Source of the DNA: DATJBC01 sp035515515
Lineage (GTDB): Bacteria > Actinomycetota > Acidimicrobiia > Acidimicrobiales > UBA8190
NCBI GenBank assembly: GCA_035515515.1
Contig: DATJBC010000176.1
Location: 1-24,887 of the forward strand
Direction: 5' to 3'
Length of the DNA stretch: 24,887 nucleotides
Position numbers and translations under genes: made by a program. The number at the start of each line of letters is the position of its first letter. Positions within the stretch are counted from its first letter, which is position 1. Of the stretch, positions 14,050 to 21,556 are shown one piece after another. The notes under the pieces were generated by a model. That model did no database searches, had not been told where the DNA came from, and was given only the letters and a program-made list of their open reading frames with translations.

Positions 14050-15489
14050 GTGACCGCCGAGGCCGCCCCGGGGGGCGGCCCGCCGCGCGTCCGCTTCGCG
14101 CCCTCTCCCACCGGCTTCCTCCACGTGGGCAGCGCCCGGACGGCGCTATACAACTGGCTGTTCGCGCGCCACAGCGGGGGCACGCTCGTGCTGCGCATCG
14201 AGGACACCGACACCGAGCGCAACCGCGAGGAGTGGGTGGAGGGCATCCTCAGCTCGCTGTCGTGGCTGGGCATCGCCGCCGACGAGGGCCCCTACCGCCA
14301 GTCGGCCCGGTCGGCGCACTACCGGGAGGCCGTCGACCGCCTGTGGGATGCCGGCGCCCTCTACGCCTGCCAGTGCACCCGGGAGGAGGTGGAGGCCCGG
14401 ACCCAGGGCAACGCCACCCCGGGATACGACGGCTACTGCCGCCACCGGGGGCTCGCCCGTGCGGGCCGGGCGCTGCGCTTCGGTGTGCCCGACAGCGGCG
14501 TCACCGTCGTCCACGACGTGATCCGGGGGGACGTCACCTTCGCCCACGACGCCCTCGAGGACTTCGTGGTGGTGAAGTCCAACGGCGACCCGCTGTTCGT
14601 GCTGGCCAACGTGGTGGACGACGTCGCCATGGGGATCACCCACGTCATCCGGGGTGAGGACCTCCTGCCGTCCACGCCCAAGGGGCTGCTGTTGTGGGAG
14701 GCGCTCGAAGGCGGCGCGGTGCCGTTGCCGGCGTTCGCCCATCTGCCGTTGCTGGTCAACGAACGCCGCCAGAAGCTGTCCAAGCGCCGCGACGACGTCG
14801 CCGTGGAGTCCTACCGGGCCCGGGGGTTCCTCCCCGACGCCATGCGCAACTACCTGGCCCTGCTGGGCTGGAGCGATCCGGAGGGGCGCGAGATCCTCAC
14901 CGGCGACGAGCTGGTGGCGTCGTTCGAGCTGGCCGACGTCAACCACGCCCCGGCCTTCTTCGACCTGAAGAAGCTGAGCTGGATGAACAAGGAGTACCTC
15001 AAGGCCATGCCCGTGGCCGACTTCGTCGAGGCGTCGGCGCCGTGGGTGTCGGGGGCGGCCGCACCGTGGCCCCCCGAGCGCTTCGACCCCGCGGTGTTCG
15101 CGACCATGGCGCCGCACGTCCAGGAGCGGGTAGGGGTCCTGTCGGAGGTGCCCACCATGGTCGACTTCCTCTTCCTCGACGAGGCCCCCGTGGAGGAGGC
15201 CTCGTGGGAGGCGGTGCGCGGCGACGAGGGGGCCGCCGCCGTCCTCGAGGCGGCGCTGGCCGCCTACGACCAGGCGCCGTGGACGGCCGAGGCGCTCCAC
15301 CAGGCCACCCAGGCCCTCGCCGACGACCTGGGACGGAAGCTCAACAAGGCCCAGATGCCCATCCGGGTGGCGGTCACCGGCCGCAGGGTCGGCCCGCCCC
15401 TATTCCAGTCCCTGGAGGTGCTCGGGCGCGAGGCTGTACGGGCACGGCTGCTGGCTGCCCGGGACCGCCTCGGGCACGACGCAGGCTAG
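14050..15489 (+). CDS. gltX: Glutamyl-tRNA synthetase
   Basis: This 479-residue class I aminoacyl-tRNA synthetase charges tRNA-Glu (and, in organisms using the amidotransferase route, tRNA-Gln) with glutamate. The signature HIGH motif is HVGS at 25-28 within PSPTGFLHVGSARTALYNWL, followed by LRIEDTDTERN. The KMSKS loop is KLSKR at 242-246. The anticodon-binding C-terminal domain is complete, with GRKLNKAQMPIRVAVTG near the end. GTG 14050 lies 5 nt after the ferredoxin stop; the family N-terminus begins at about residue 13, so the start could be slightly later. A tRNA-Gln gene lies about 700 bp downstream and a tRNA-Glu gene at 23315. A zinc-binding cluster in the connective region is not complete (CQC then CRH). 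Confidence 0.96.
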   Translation: MTAEAAPGGGPPRVRFAPSPTGFLHVGSARTALYNWLFARHSGGTLVLRIEDTDTERNREEWVEGILSSLSWLGIAADEGPYRQSARSAHYREAVDRLWDAGALYACQCTREEVEARTQGNATPGYDGYCRHRGLARAGRALRFGVPDSGVTVVHDVIRGDVTFAHDALEDFVVVKSNGDPLFVLANVVDDVAMGITHVIRGEDLLPSTPKGLLLWEALEGGAVPLPAFAHLPLLVNERRQKLSKRRDDVAVESYRARGFLPDAMRNYLALLGWSDPEGREILTGDELVASFELADVNHAPAFFDLKKLSWMNKEYLKAMPVADFVEASAPWVSGAAAPWPPERFDPAVFATMAPHVQERVGVLSEVPTMVDFLFLDEAPVEEASWEAVRGDEGAAAVLEAALAAYDQAPWTAEALHQATQALADDLGRKLNKAQMPIRVAVTGRRVGPPLFQSLEVLGREAVRARLLAARDRLGHDAG

Positions 15490-15537
15490 GCGGGCCGGCG
15501 CGGACCGGGCCGGGGAGCGACGGGGGGAACTGGACCG

Positions 15538-16179
15538 GTGGCGGCGGTGGGTGAGGCGATGGTGCGGGGTGCCCGCGCCGTCCGGTGGATCCTCAAGCGC
15601 ATCTTGATCATCAGCCTCGTGGTGGGCGGGTACCTGGTCGTCACGGCGGTGCAGGTGTGGCTGACCTCGCGCCACGACGGCGCCCGGCCCGTGCAGGCCA
15701 TCGTGGTGATGGGGGCGGCCCAGTACGACGGCGTGCCGTCCCCCGACCTCGTGGCCCGTCTGGAGGAGGCCCAGAGCCTGTGGGAGCGCCACCTGGCCCC
15801 GGCCGTGGTGGTGACGGGATCGAAGCAGAAGGGGGATCACTTCACCGAGGCGCAGGCCTCGGGGAGCTGGCTCCTGCAACACGGCGTGGCCGCCAACGAC
15901 ATCATCGAGGTGGGCGGCGACGACACCTGGCAGTCCCTGGGCGACGCCGCCGCCGCCCTGCACCAACGGGGCCTCACCCGGGTCCTCGTCGTCTCCGACG
16001 GGTTCCACGAGGACCGCTGTCTGGCCATCGCCACCGAGCTCAACCTCCAGGCGTGGCCCGCGCCCGCGGCGCGTTCCCCCATCTCGGGCTGGTCGACGGT
16101 GCCGTACTTCGCCAAGGAGACCGTGGGGGTCTCCCTGGGGCGCATCGTGGGTTACTCGCACCTGCACCTGCTGGGGTAG
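15538..16179 (+). CDS. DUF218 (YdcF/SanA-like) membrane-anchored protein
   Basis: This 213-residue protein has one N-terminal transmembrane helix (about 19-42, ILIISLVVGGYLVVTAVQVW) followed by a DUF218 domain. Family marks are AIVVMGAAQYDGVPSPDLVARLEEA, PAVVVTGSKQKGD, FTEAQASGSWLL and DTWQSLGDA. It ends with a RVLVVSDGFHEDRC segment and a WSTVPYFAKET tail. DUF218 proteins such as SanA and YdcF are linked to envelope integrity, but their reaction is not established. GTG 15538 is preceded by a G-rich GGGGGGAA sequence; GTG 15547 is an alternative. The gene ends just before tRNA-Gln, and the tRNA's -10 element overlaps its last codons. Confidence 0.88.
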   Translation: MAAVGEAMVRGARAVRWILKRILIISLVVGGYLVVTAVQVWLTSRHDGARPVQAIVVMGAAQYDGVPSPDLVARLEEAQSLWERHLAPAVVVTGSKQKGDHFTEAQASGSWLLQHGVAANDIIEVGGDDTWQSLGDAAAALHQRGLTRVLVVSDGFHEDRCLAIATELNLQAWPAPAARSPISGWSTVPYFAKETVGVSLGRIVGYSHLHLLG

Positions 16180-16182
16180 CCT
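16177..16182 (+). promoter_or_regulatory. -10 element of the tRNA-Gln promoter
   Basis: TAGCCT lies 14 nt before the mature tRNA 5' end and overlaps the DUF218 stop codon. No clear -35 was seen. Confidence 0.35.
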
Positions 16183-16196
16183 CGACGGTCACCCGT

Positions 16197-16268
16197 TCGG
16201 GGGTGGTGTAATCGGCAACACGACAGGTTCTGGCCCTGTTATTGGGGGTTCGAGTCCTCCCCCCCGAG
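16197..16268 (+). tRNA. tRNA-Gln (anticodon CTG)
   Basis: A complete cloverleaf can be drawn. The acceptor TCGGGGG (16197-16203) pairs with CCCCCGA (16261-16267), discriminator G16268. The D stem is GTG/CAC and the anticodon stem ACAGG/CCTGT has loop TTCTGGC with CTG at 16230-16232. The T arm carries TTCGAGT. CCA is not encoded. It follows gltX and the DUF218 gene. Confidence 0.95.
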
Positions 16269-16288
16269 CTCTTCGCGTCGCGGTCCGC

Positions 16289-17386
16289 ATGAGGCGACGT
16301 TCGGCGCCCTCTTCCGTGACCGCCCTGATCCTCGCCGGAGCCGTGCTCGGTTCAGCGTGTGGCGGCGGCATCGGCCCTTCCGGGCGATCCGCACGGGCGA
16401 CCGCCGAGGACGACCACGCCTGCATCGTGCAGGGGAGCGTGAAGCCCGACGTGGCCTGGTCATCGCTGCACAACCCGATCCTCGAGTACCCCGACGCCGC
16501 GGTGAAGGACCAGGCCCTCGTGTGGGCCGGGGGAGCGTGGCACATGGTCTTTAGCTATGTGACGAACAACACCCCTATAGCGGGAGATGAGCATTGGGGG
16601 ATCGCCAGCTCACGGAGTGCCGACCTTCGCCACTGGAGCCCACCGGTGCCGTGGAGTGAGCAGCCCGGAGGGATGGCCTCTCCCGACATCGTCCGCTCCC
16701 CCTCGGGCAGCTTCGTGTCCACCTATGACTCGCCACCGGGCGAGGATGGCCCGACCCAAGCGAAGCTGTACTACCGAACCTCCTCCGACCTCGTTCACTG
16801 GTCGGCTCCCCACGCCCTGGCTCCAACCCTCCACCCGAGCACTGCCGTGCGCATGATCGACCCGGCCCTCGTCTGGACCGGTGACGGGCTCGTCCTCGCC
16901 TACAAGGTCGGAGCGACCGCGCAGTCACAGGCGTTCGAGATTGCGTGGTCAAGAAGCGGATCGCTCTCGGGCCCGTGGAAGCTGATCGGGCGCCCCGATA
17001 TCAAGCTCTACAACGACACAGTCGAGAACTTCGAGCTGCTTCGGGTGAAGGGAAGGTGGCGCCTCGTTGCCACCTCCAACGCCCTGGATCAGCCGTGGAT
17101 CTTCTCGCTCGCTGGCCCTCCGACGAGTCCGTCGAGCTGGCTGCACTGGGTAGGGGGACATGAGCTGGAGGTGCCTTCCGAGACGTGGAACACCGGTGCA
17201 GGACTGTCGAGCGTCGACTACGAGCACGCCAACTCGGCATTCCTGTGTCAGAACACCTCGGATGGCTACGAATATCTGACCTACGCGGGAAGCCAGGAGT
17301 TGCGCCAGTTCGGCGGGTGGGGTCATGCCGAGATCGGCATTGCACGAAGCAAGGACCTCACGCACTGGATGGTCCCACCGAACTGA
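16289..17386 (+). CDS. Secreted GH43-like five-bladed beta-propeller lipoprotein
   Basis: This 365-residue protein has an N-terminal signal peptide (MRRRSAPSSVTALILAGAVL) ending in GSAC, a plausible but weak lipobox that would anchor it to the outer face of the membrane. The mature part carries the repeated blade motif SxDLxHW: SADLRHW at 110-116, SSDLVHW at 165-171 and SKDLTHW at 354-360, plus related strands such as WSRSGSLSGPWKL. This is typical of the GH43/GH32/GH62 beta-propeller superfamily, which acts on arabinan, xylan, fructan or related glycans. I cannot assign catalytic acids or a substrate. The gene begins 20 nt after tRNA-Gln and has noticeably more A/T third positions than the genes to its left, suggesting acquisition at the tRNA. 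Confidence 0.8.
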   Translation: MRRRSAPSSVTALILAGAVLGSACGGGIGPSGRSARATAEDDHACIVQGSVKPDVAWSSLHNPILEYPDAAVKDQALVWAGGAWHMVFSYVTNNTPIAGDEHWGIASSRSADLRHWSPPVPWSEQPGGMASPDIVRSPSGSFVSTYDSPPGEDGPTQAKLYYRTSSDLVHWSAPHALAPTLHPSTAVRMIDPALVWTGDGLVLAYKVGATAQSQAFEIAWSRSGSLSGPWKLIGRPDIKLYNDTVENFELLRVKGRWRLVATSNALDQPWIFSLAGPPTSPSSWLHWVGGHELEVPSETWNTGAGLSSVDYEHANSAFLCQNTSDGYEYLTYAGSQELRQFGGWGHAEIGIARSKDLTHWMVPPN

Positions 17387-17474
17387 CGATTGCCCCGTAC
17401 GGTTCGGCGAGACGTCGGCGCTTGGATGACGCTCGGGCCACTCACCCGAAGGCGGGCCGAGGCAGGATGGTGTG

Positions 17475-18594
17475 ATGGCGAGGCGGGACCCGCGTGACGT
17501 GGGCCGGATCTTCAACGAGGTGACCGACCTCTACGACCGGATCAGGCCGGCCTATCCCGCCCAGCTGTTCGTGGACCTGGCGGCGATCACCGGATTGGAC
17601 CGAGGCTCGGCCGTGCTCGAGGTCGGCTGTGGCACCGGCCAGGCGACGCGCTCGCTCGCCGATCTGGGGTGCTCGGTCACCGCGGTCGAGCCCCGGGGCC
17701 GAGCTGGCGGCGCGCGCCCGCCAGAACATGGCGGAGCGTGGCAATGTCGAGGTGGAGATCGCACCGTTCGAGAAGTGGGACGACGCGGGTCGCCGCTTCG
17801 ACGTCCTCGTGGCTGCAGCCTCGTGGCACTGGGTCGACCCGGTGATCGGCTGGCGTCGCGCCCATGAGGTGCTGCGTTCAGGAGGATGGATGGCGCTGCT
17901 GGGCAACGTCGTCGTGCGTCGGCCCGGAGAGCCAGAGGTGTACGCCGAGACGGCTGATCTCCACGAGCACTACTGCCCCGGAAGCCCCGACTGGCAGCAT
18001 CCGCCTCTCGAGGAGGAGGTGTGCGCCACGAACGAGGGCTGGGGATCGGTCGAGGGCCCACACGGCTTGTTCGGTGCGACGACCGTGCGGTGGTACCCGA
18101 CGGTTCAGTGGCTGGACGGAGAAGGGCTTGCCGATCTCCTCCGCTCGACCTCCGTCTACCGGAAGCTCGACGACGAGGTCCGGGAACGCCTGCTCAAGGC
18201 CATCGCACAGCGGGTCCGGACACGGATGGGAAACCGGGCACTTCGTCGCTATCTGAGTGTCCTCCGAGTCGGACAGCGCGCCGAGAGCCTCTATCTCAGG
18301 CAGGCGGAGAACGGCGCCGGAGCGGACCGCCCGAGACTCCCGCTGTGTCAGGTGTGCGGGTGCAACGACTGCACCACGAAGCTGGCATGGCCGTTGAGCG
18401 TGGAGGTCCCGAGGAATGTGGGCGAGCTCACCTCGGTCTCCCAGCTCCCCTTGACCGGGAGCCCGTTCACGGTGGACAGCCACAGGTCCGAGACGTTCGT
18501 GCCGTGCTGGCCACCCGTGAAGGTGCTCACTTCACGGAAGTGCAGGGCGACCATCTCGGTGCCCCCGATCCGCAGCAGCTGGGGCCCGATGTAG
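17475..18594 (+). pseudogene. Class I SAM-dependent methyltransferase with a frameshift
   Basis: The N-terminal half reads in one frame: ARRDPRDVGRIFNEVTDLYD, then motif I VLEVGCGTGQATRSLADLG and VTAVEP. The rest reads in the next frame: GAELAARARQNMAERGNVEV, FDVLVAAASWHWVDP, AHEVLRSGGWMALLGN and YLSVLRVGQR. The switch is at CCCCGGGG (17691-17698), where dropping one base restores VTAVEPGAELAARARQN. So this is one methyltransferase broken by a single inserted base, either a real mutation or an assembly error in a homopolymer. The second frame also lacks a stop at the usual end of the family (near 18290) and runs to 18594, overlapping the last 247 bp of the opposite-strand gene. Start ATG 17475. 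The substrate is unknown. Confidence 0.75.
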
Positions 18595-19253
18595 CGGTTG
18601 ACGCCCGTCATGGTCACAGGGTCCATGTGGATCGGGCTGTTGGTGCCGGTGCAGGTGAAGGGGAAGCGCTGCCCGACGCTGAGGACCGCCGGCATGACCA
18701 CCTCGGGCGAGCACTTGAAGGTCGCCGTGTCCGAGATCGAGAGGGCGACCAGGCTCCAGCGGTACCAGCCCGCCCGGCCCACCTCGACCACGTTGTTCCC
18801 GAAGGGGCAGAAGGTCGAGTTCTGCCAATGACTGTCGCTGTAGTCGAGCCGCCACGTCCAGCACCCGTCGGCCAGGTACGACACGGTGCCGGGGATCACG
18901 GGTCCCTCCACCTGCGACTTGGGCGGCAGCGAGATGTGCTCGTCCCCCGTGCCCCGGTACAGGTAGACACCCTGCGCGGGCCGCGCCGGCCCGTTGGCGC
19001 CGAGGGGGTCCGCGCCCCCCGCCCGGAAGCGCTGGTAGGCGGTGGCGGGGGAGAGCTCGTGCGGGCCGGTGTGGTTCCACAGGTAGACGAAGGTGCCGGT
19101 GCCTGCCACCAGCGTCACCATCAGGGCGGCGCCCACGATGAGCAGCACCCGGTGGCGCCGGGGAAACGACCGCTTGACGGTGGTGTCCGGCGCGGCCGGC
19201 GGTGGCGGCGGCCGGGTCGGGCCCTGTGCTGGTGCCTCGAGGGTGCTGGTCAT
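18348..19253 (-). CDS. Hypothetical membrane-anchored protein
   Basis: I do not recognise a named family for this 301-residue protein. It has a Pro-rich cytoplasmic N-terminus, a basic patch (KRSFPRRHR) and one transmembrane helix at 36-59 (VLLIVGAALMVTLVAGTGTFVY). The outer domain of about 240 residues has cysteines in DGCWTWRLDYSDSHWQNSTFC, TFKCSPEV and PFTCTGTN, which may form disulfides. Its ATG overlaps the stop of the acyltransferase gene by four bases (ATGA), so the two are translationally coupled and probably function together at the membrane. An upstream in-frame extension exists but lies inside the acyltransferase gene. Its 3' end overlaps the tail of the methyltransferase reading frame. 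Confidence 0.82.
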   Translation of the reverse strand: MTSTLEAPAQGPTRPPPPPAAPDTTVKRSFPRRHRVLLIVGAALMVTLVAGTGTFVYLWNHTGPHELSPATAYQRFRAGGADPLGANGPARPAQGVYLYRGTGDEHISLPPKSQVEGPVIPGTVSYLADGCWTWRLDYSDSHWQNSTFCPFGNNVVEVGRAGWYRWSLVALSISDTATFKCSPEVVMPAVLSVGQRFPFTCTGTNSPIHMDPVTMTGVNRYIGPQLLRIGGTEMVALHFREVSTFTGGQHGTNVSDLWLSTVNGLPVKGSWETEVSSPTFLGTSTLNGHASFVVQSLHPHT

Positions 19254-20248
19254 GAGGGCACCTCCTCCCACGGCACGGTGCGCCGGCGGAGGAGGTTGGC
19301 GACCCCCCGCTGCACGGGATGCGGGTGCTCGGCGTGCAGGTGGTCGAGCGTCTCCTGCATCGCACCGGTGATCTCCTCGTAGCACGCACGCACGTCGGCT
19401 TCGTTCTCGGGGTCGTATCCACGGTCCTTCCAGTCGAGCGGGGGAAGGAACTGCACGGTGATGGCCGCGGGCAAGGGAAGTGGGGGAGCGAGGATCGAGG
19501 TCAACCCGAGCGGCCCGAGGAGGATCGGAAAGACGTTGATCCGGAGCCGGTCCAGGCCGAGCAGCCGCGCCAGCCGGTCACCCCTCGCCACCACCACGAC
19601 CGCGTCGTGCGATCCGTAGCCCACCACGGGGACGACCGGGACACCGGTCCGGAGGGCCAGCCTGATGAAGCCGGTGTGCCCGCCGAAGTCGATGCGGTTG
19701 CGCCGGCGCCATGACCGGCACGCCTCGAGGTCACCGCCCGGATAGACGAGGAGGGCCGCCTCCCGGGCCAGGGCCTCCTCGGCCTCGCGGCCCCCGGCGG
19801 GGATGGCGCCGATGCGACGGAGGAACGGCCCCACCGCGGGGATGCCGAAGAGCAGGTCGTAGGCGAGCGCGTAGGCGGGCTGCTCGAGGCCCCGCCGGCG
19901 GATGAGGGACAGGGCGACCACCCAGACGTCGGGCATGTAGAAGATTCCGGAGTGGTTCCCGACCACCAGGGCGGGCCCCTCGGCCGGGATGTTGTCGATG
20001 TCGATGACCTGGGGGGAGAAGAAGCTGGTGTACCTCGCCACCATCGCCATCTGGTGGCGGATGAACTCCGGATCGCGCTGGAAGTGCGGGGCAGACCGCT
20101 GGGACTGGATGTGGTTCGACAAGGGAGCCCAGAGCGGAGCGAGAAGGCCCCGGGATTCGCCTCCGTTGTGGGGCTGTGGCGCCGTGGCGGCTGTCCCCTC
20201 GGGGTGGTCCCGCTCCCGGTATCCGAGCACCTGCGAAGGCACCATCAT
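19250..20248 (-). CDS. PlsC/DGAT-like acyltransferase
   Basis: This 332-residue protein belongs to the lysophospholipid/glycerolipid acyltransferase group. It has VVGNHSGIFYMPDVWV (N98, H99, D107), GIPAVGPFLRRIGAIPA, the acceptor motif LLVYPGGDLEACRSW, and FIRLALRTGVPVVPVVGYGSHD. The NHSG...PD spacing differs from the strict HX4D of PlsC but is common in actinobacterial members of this family. It would acylate a lipid or glycolipid acceptor on the inner face of the membrane. ATG 20248 (or 20245) lies behind a purine-rich AGGGGG stretch. The open frame extends to 20584 but that part is not family-like. It is translationally coupled to the downstream membrane protein. The 248-bp gap upstream to the ATP-grasp gene shows no clear promoter or gene. 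Confidence 0.87.
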   Translation of the reverse strand: MMVPSQVLGYRERDHPEGTAATAPQPHNGGESRGLLAPLWAPLSNHIQSQRSAPHFQRDPEFIRHQMAMVARYTSFFSPQVIDIDNIPAEGPALVVGNHSGIFYMPDVWVVALSLIRRRGLEQPAYALAYDLLFGIPAVGPFLRRIGAIPAGGREAEEALAREAALLVYPGGDLEACRSWRRRNRIDFGGHTGFIRLALRTGVPVVPVVGYGSHDAVVVVARGDRLARLLGLDRLRINVFPILLGPLGLTSILAPPLPLPAAITVQFLPPLDWKDRGYDPENEADVRACYEEITGAMQETLDHLHAEHPHPVQRGVANLLRRRTVPWEEVPS

Positions 20249-20496
20249 CCCCAGCCCCCTTCCCCTTCGTTCTCGCGCCGGACGGGGCACGGAAATAGGG
20301 CCATTCGTCCCAACGCCGACGCAGCCGGCACCCGCTCGCCGTGAGCGCGGCCGGCGGGTGGCCGGACAAAGGGGGACGACGACCGGGAGGCCACTGGCGC
20401 CGGGCCCGACCGGCCGCCGTCGAGGGGCCGCCGTCACGAGACGCCGGACCGGCCCGTCGCGGCCGGCCCTGGCGACGGGCTCGTCGTCAGCAGCGC

Positions 20497-21441
20497 CTAG
20501 CGATAGCGCTTGGGGATGCGCCAGTAGCCGCCGAGCTCGACGTTGAACTCGTGAGGGGAGAAGGGAGGGTCGCCCGGGCCCCACAGGCCGCCGGGGTAGT
20601 TCGTGAGCTCGCCGAAGACGATCCGCCCGTCGATGTCGTAGAGGTCCACCCGCACGAAGTCGGTGTCCTGTCCGAGGGTCTCGGCGATGTGCAGCATCTT
20701 GTCGAGCGAGGCCGGACGAGGGGCTCCGTTCGGATCAGACGCGCAGGGCAGCTTGGCCTCGACCGGGGTCCAGTCGGGGCGAACGAGGTTGCAACGGCGC
20801 TCGCCGAAGCGGTTCATGTGGACCTCGAGGAGCCTCGTCCGGCCGTTCAGGACGTAGAACTTGTAGTCGAGCGGCGTGGGCTCGTGCGGGTCGACGAGCA
20901 GTTCCTCGACGAGGATCTTGGGCTGGATGCCCCGATAGGCCCACTCCAGCTCGAAGTCGGCGTAGCGGATCGACAGCCATCGCCGGCACGCGGCCACGAG
21001 CGCATCCCAGTCGAGCGCTTGGCGGCTCGACCGGAACATCTCCGACGACAGCTGGACGACGCCCTCCTCCGGCCGGGTGTTGTCGACGATCCAGATCGTC
21101 CCCGAGGTGTGGTTGGGCTTCACGACGAACTGGTCGGGAAGAGCAGACGGGTCGAGGTCCGCGGGGTCGTCCACGACCGCATAGAGCGCAGTCAGGACCT
21201 CCGGGCCCACGGCGCTGGCCACGTAGTCGCGCACCGCCACCTTGTCGGCGAAGGTGGTGAGCAGTGGCCGCCGGTCCTTGGCCATCTTCCACAGCAGCTT
21301 CTCGCTGAACGTGACGGCGTGACGCTGCGGCCACGCCCGCCGCTTGTTCGAGAAGAACAGGCGGCTCCGGAGCTCGAAGGGCACATGCGGCGAGAAGGCC
21401 AGCGCCCGCGCCCGTGCTCGCAGTCCTCGGTCGGATCCCAT
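20497..21441 (-). CDS. TupA-like ATP-grasp protein
   Basis: This 314-residue protein resembles the TupA-like ATP-grasp family (PF14305), named after a teichuronopeptide synthesis protein and often found in surface-polysaccharide clusters. Supporting segments are TFSEKLLWKMAKDRRPLLTT, FADKVAVRDYVASAVG, FVVKPNHTSGTIWIVD, PKILVEELLV, DYKFYVLNG and a late FVRVDLYDIDGRIVFGELTN with the acidic metal-binding residues expected of ATP-grasp ligases. It would join a carboxylate to an amine with ATP, probably on a surface glycan. It starts at ATG 21441. An AT-richer stretch at about 21495-21520 upstream is the likely promoter area, but I could not fix the elements. The TDO gene lies 115 bp upstream on the same strand. 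Confidence 0.87.
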   Translation of the reverse strand: MGSDRGLRARARALAFSPHVPFELRSRLFFSNKRRAWPQRHAVTFSEKLLWKMAKDRRPLLTTFADKVAVRDYVASAVGPEVLTALYAVVDDPADLDPSALPDQFVVKPNHTSGTIWIVDNTRPEEGVVQLSSEMFRSSRQALDWDALVAACRRWLSIRYADFELEWAYRGIQPKILVEELLVDPHEPTPLDYKFYVLNGRTRLLEVHMNRFGERRCNLVRPDWTPVEAKLPCASDPNGAPRPASLDKMLHIAETLGQDTDFVRVDLYDIDGRIVFGELTNYPGGLWGPGDPPFSPHEFNVELGGYWRIPKRYR

Positions 21442-21556
21442 GTCTGCACTTACCCCCCGTGCCCACCGATGTGTCTCGGTGGTGCTGCGGAACGCAATTT
21501 CCCTGGAATATGCGTAACGAGCGACGCGGGTTGTCCGGGCCCAGCCGCCGTAATTT

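Noticed and set aside
16244..16268. Phage or island attachment site at the tRNA-Gln 3' end
   Set aside because: No second copy of the tRNA 3' sequence was found downstream and no integrase is present; the tRNA-Glu T arm is similar only because all T arms are.
20492..20510. Terminator hairpin AGCGC...GCGCT at the ATP-grasp stop codon
   Set aside because: Only a 5-bp stem with a 9-nt loop, overlapping the stop codon and without a T tract.
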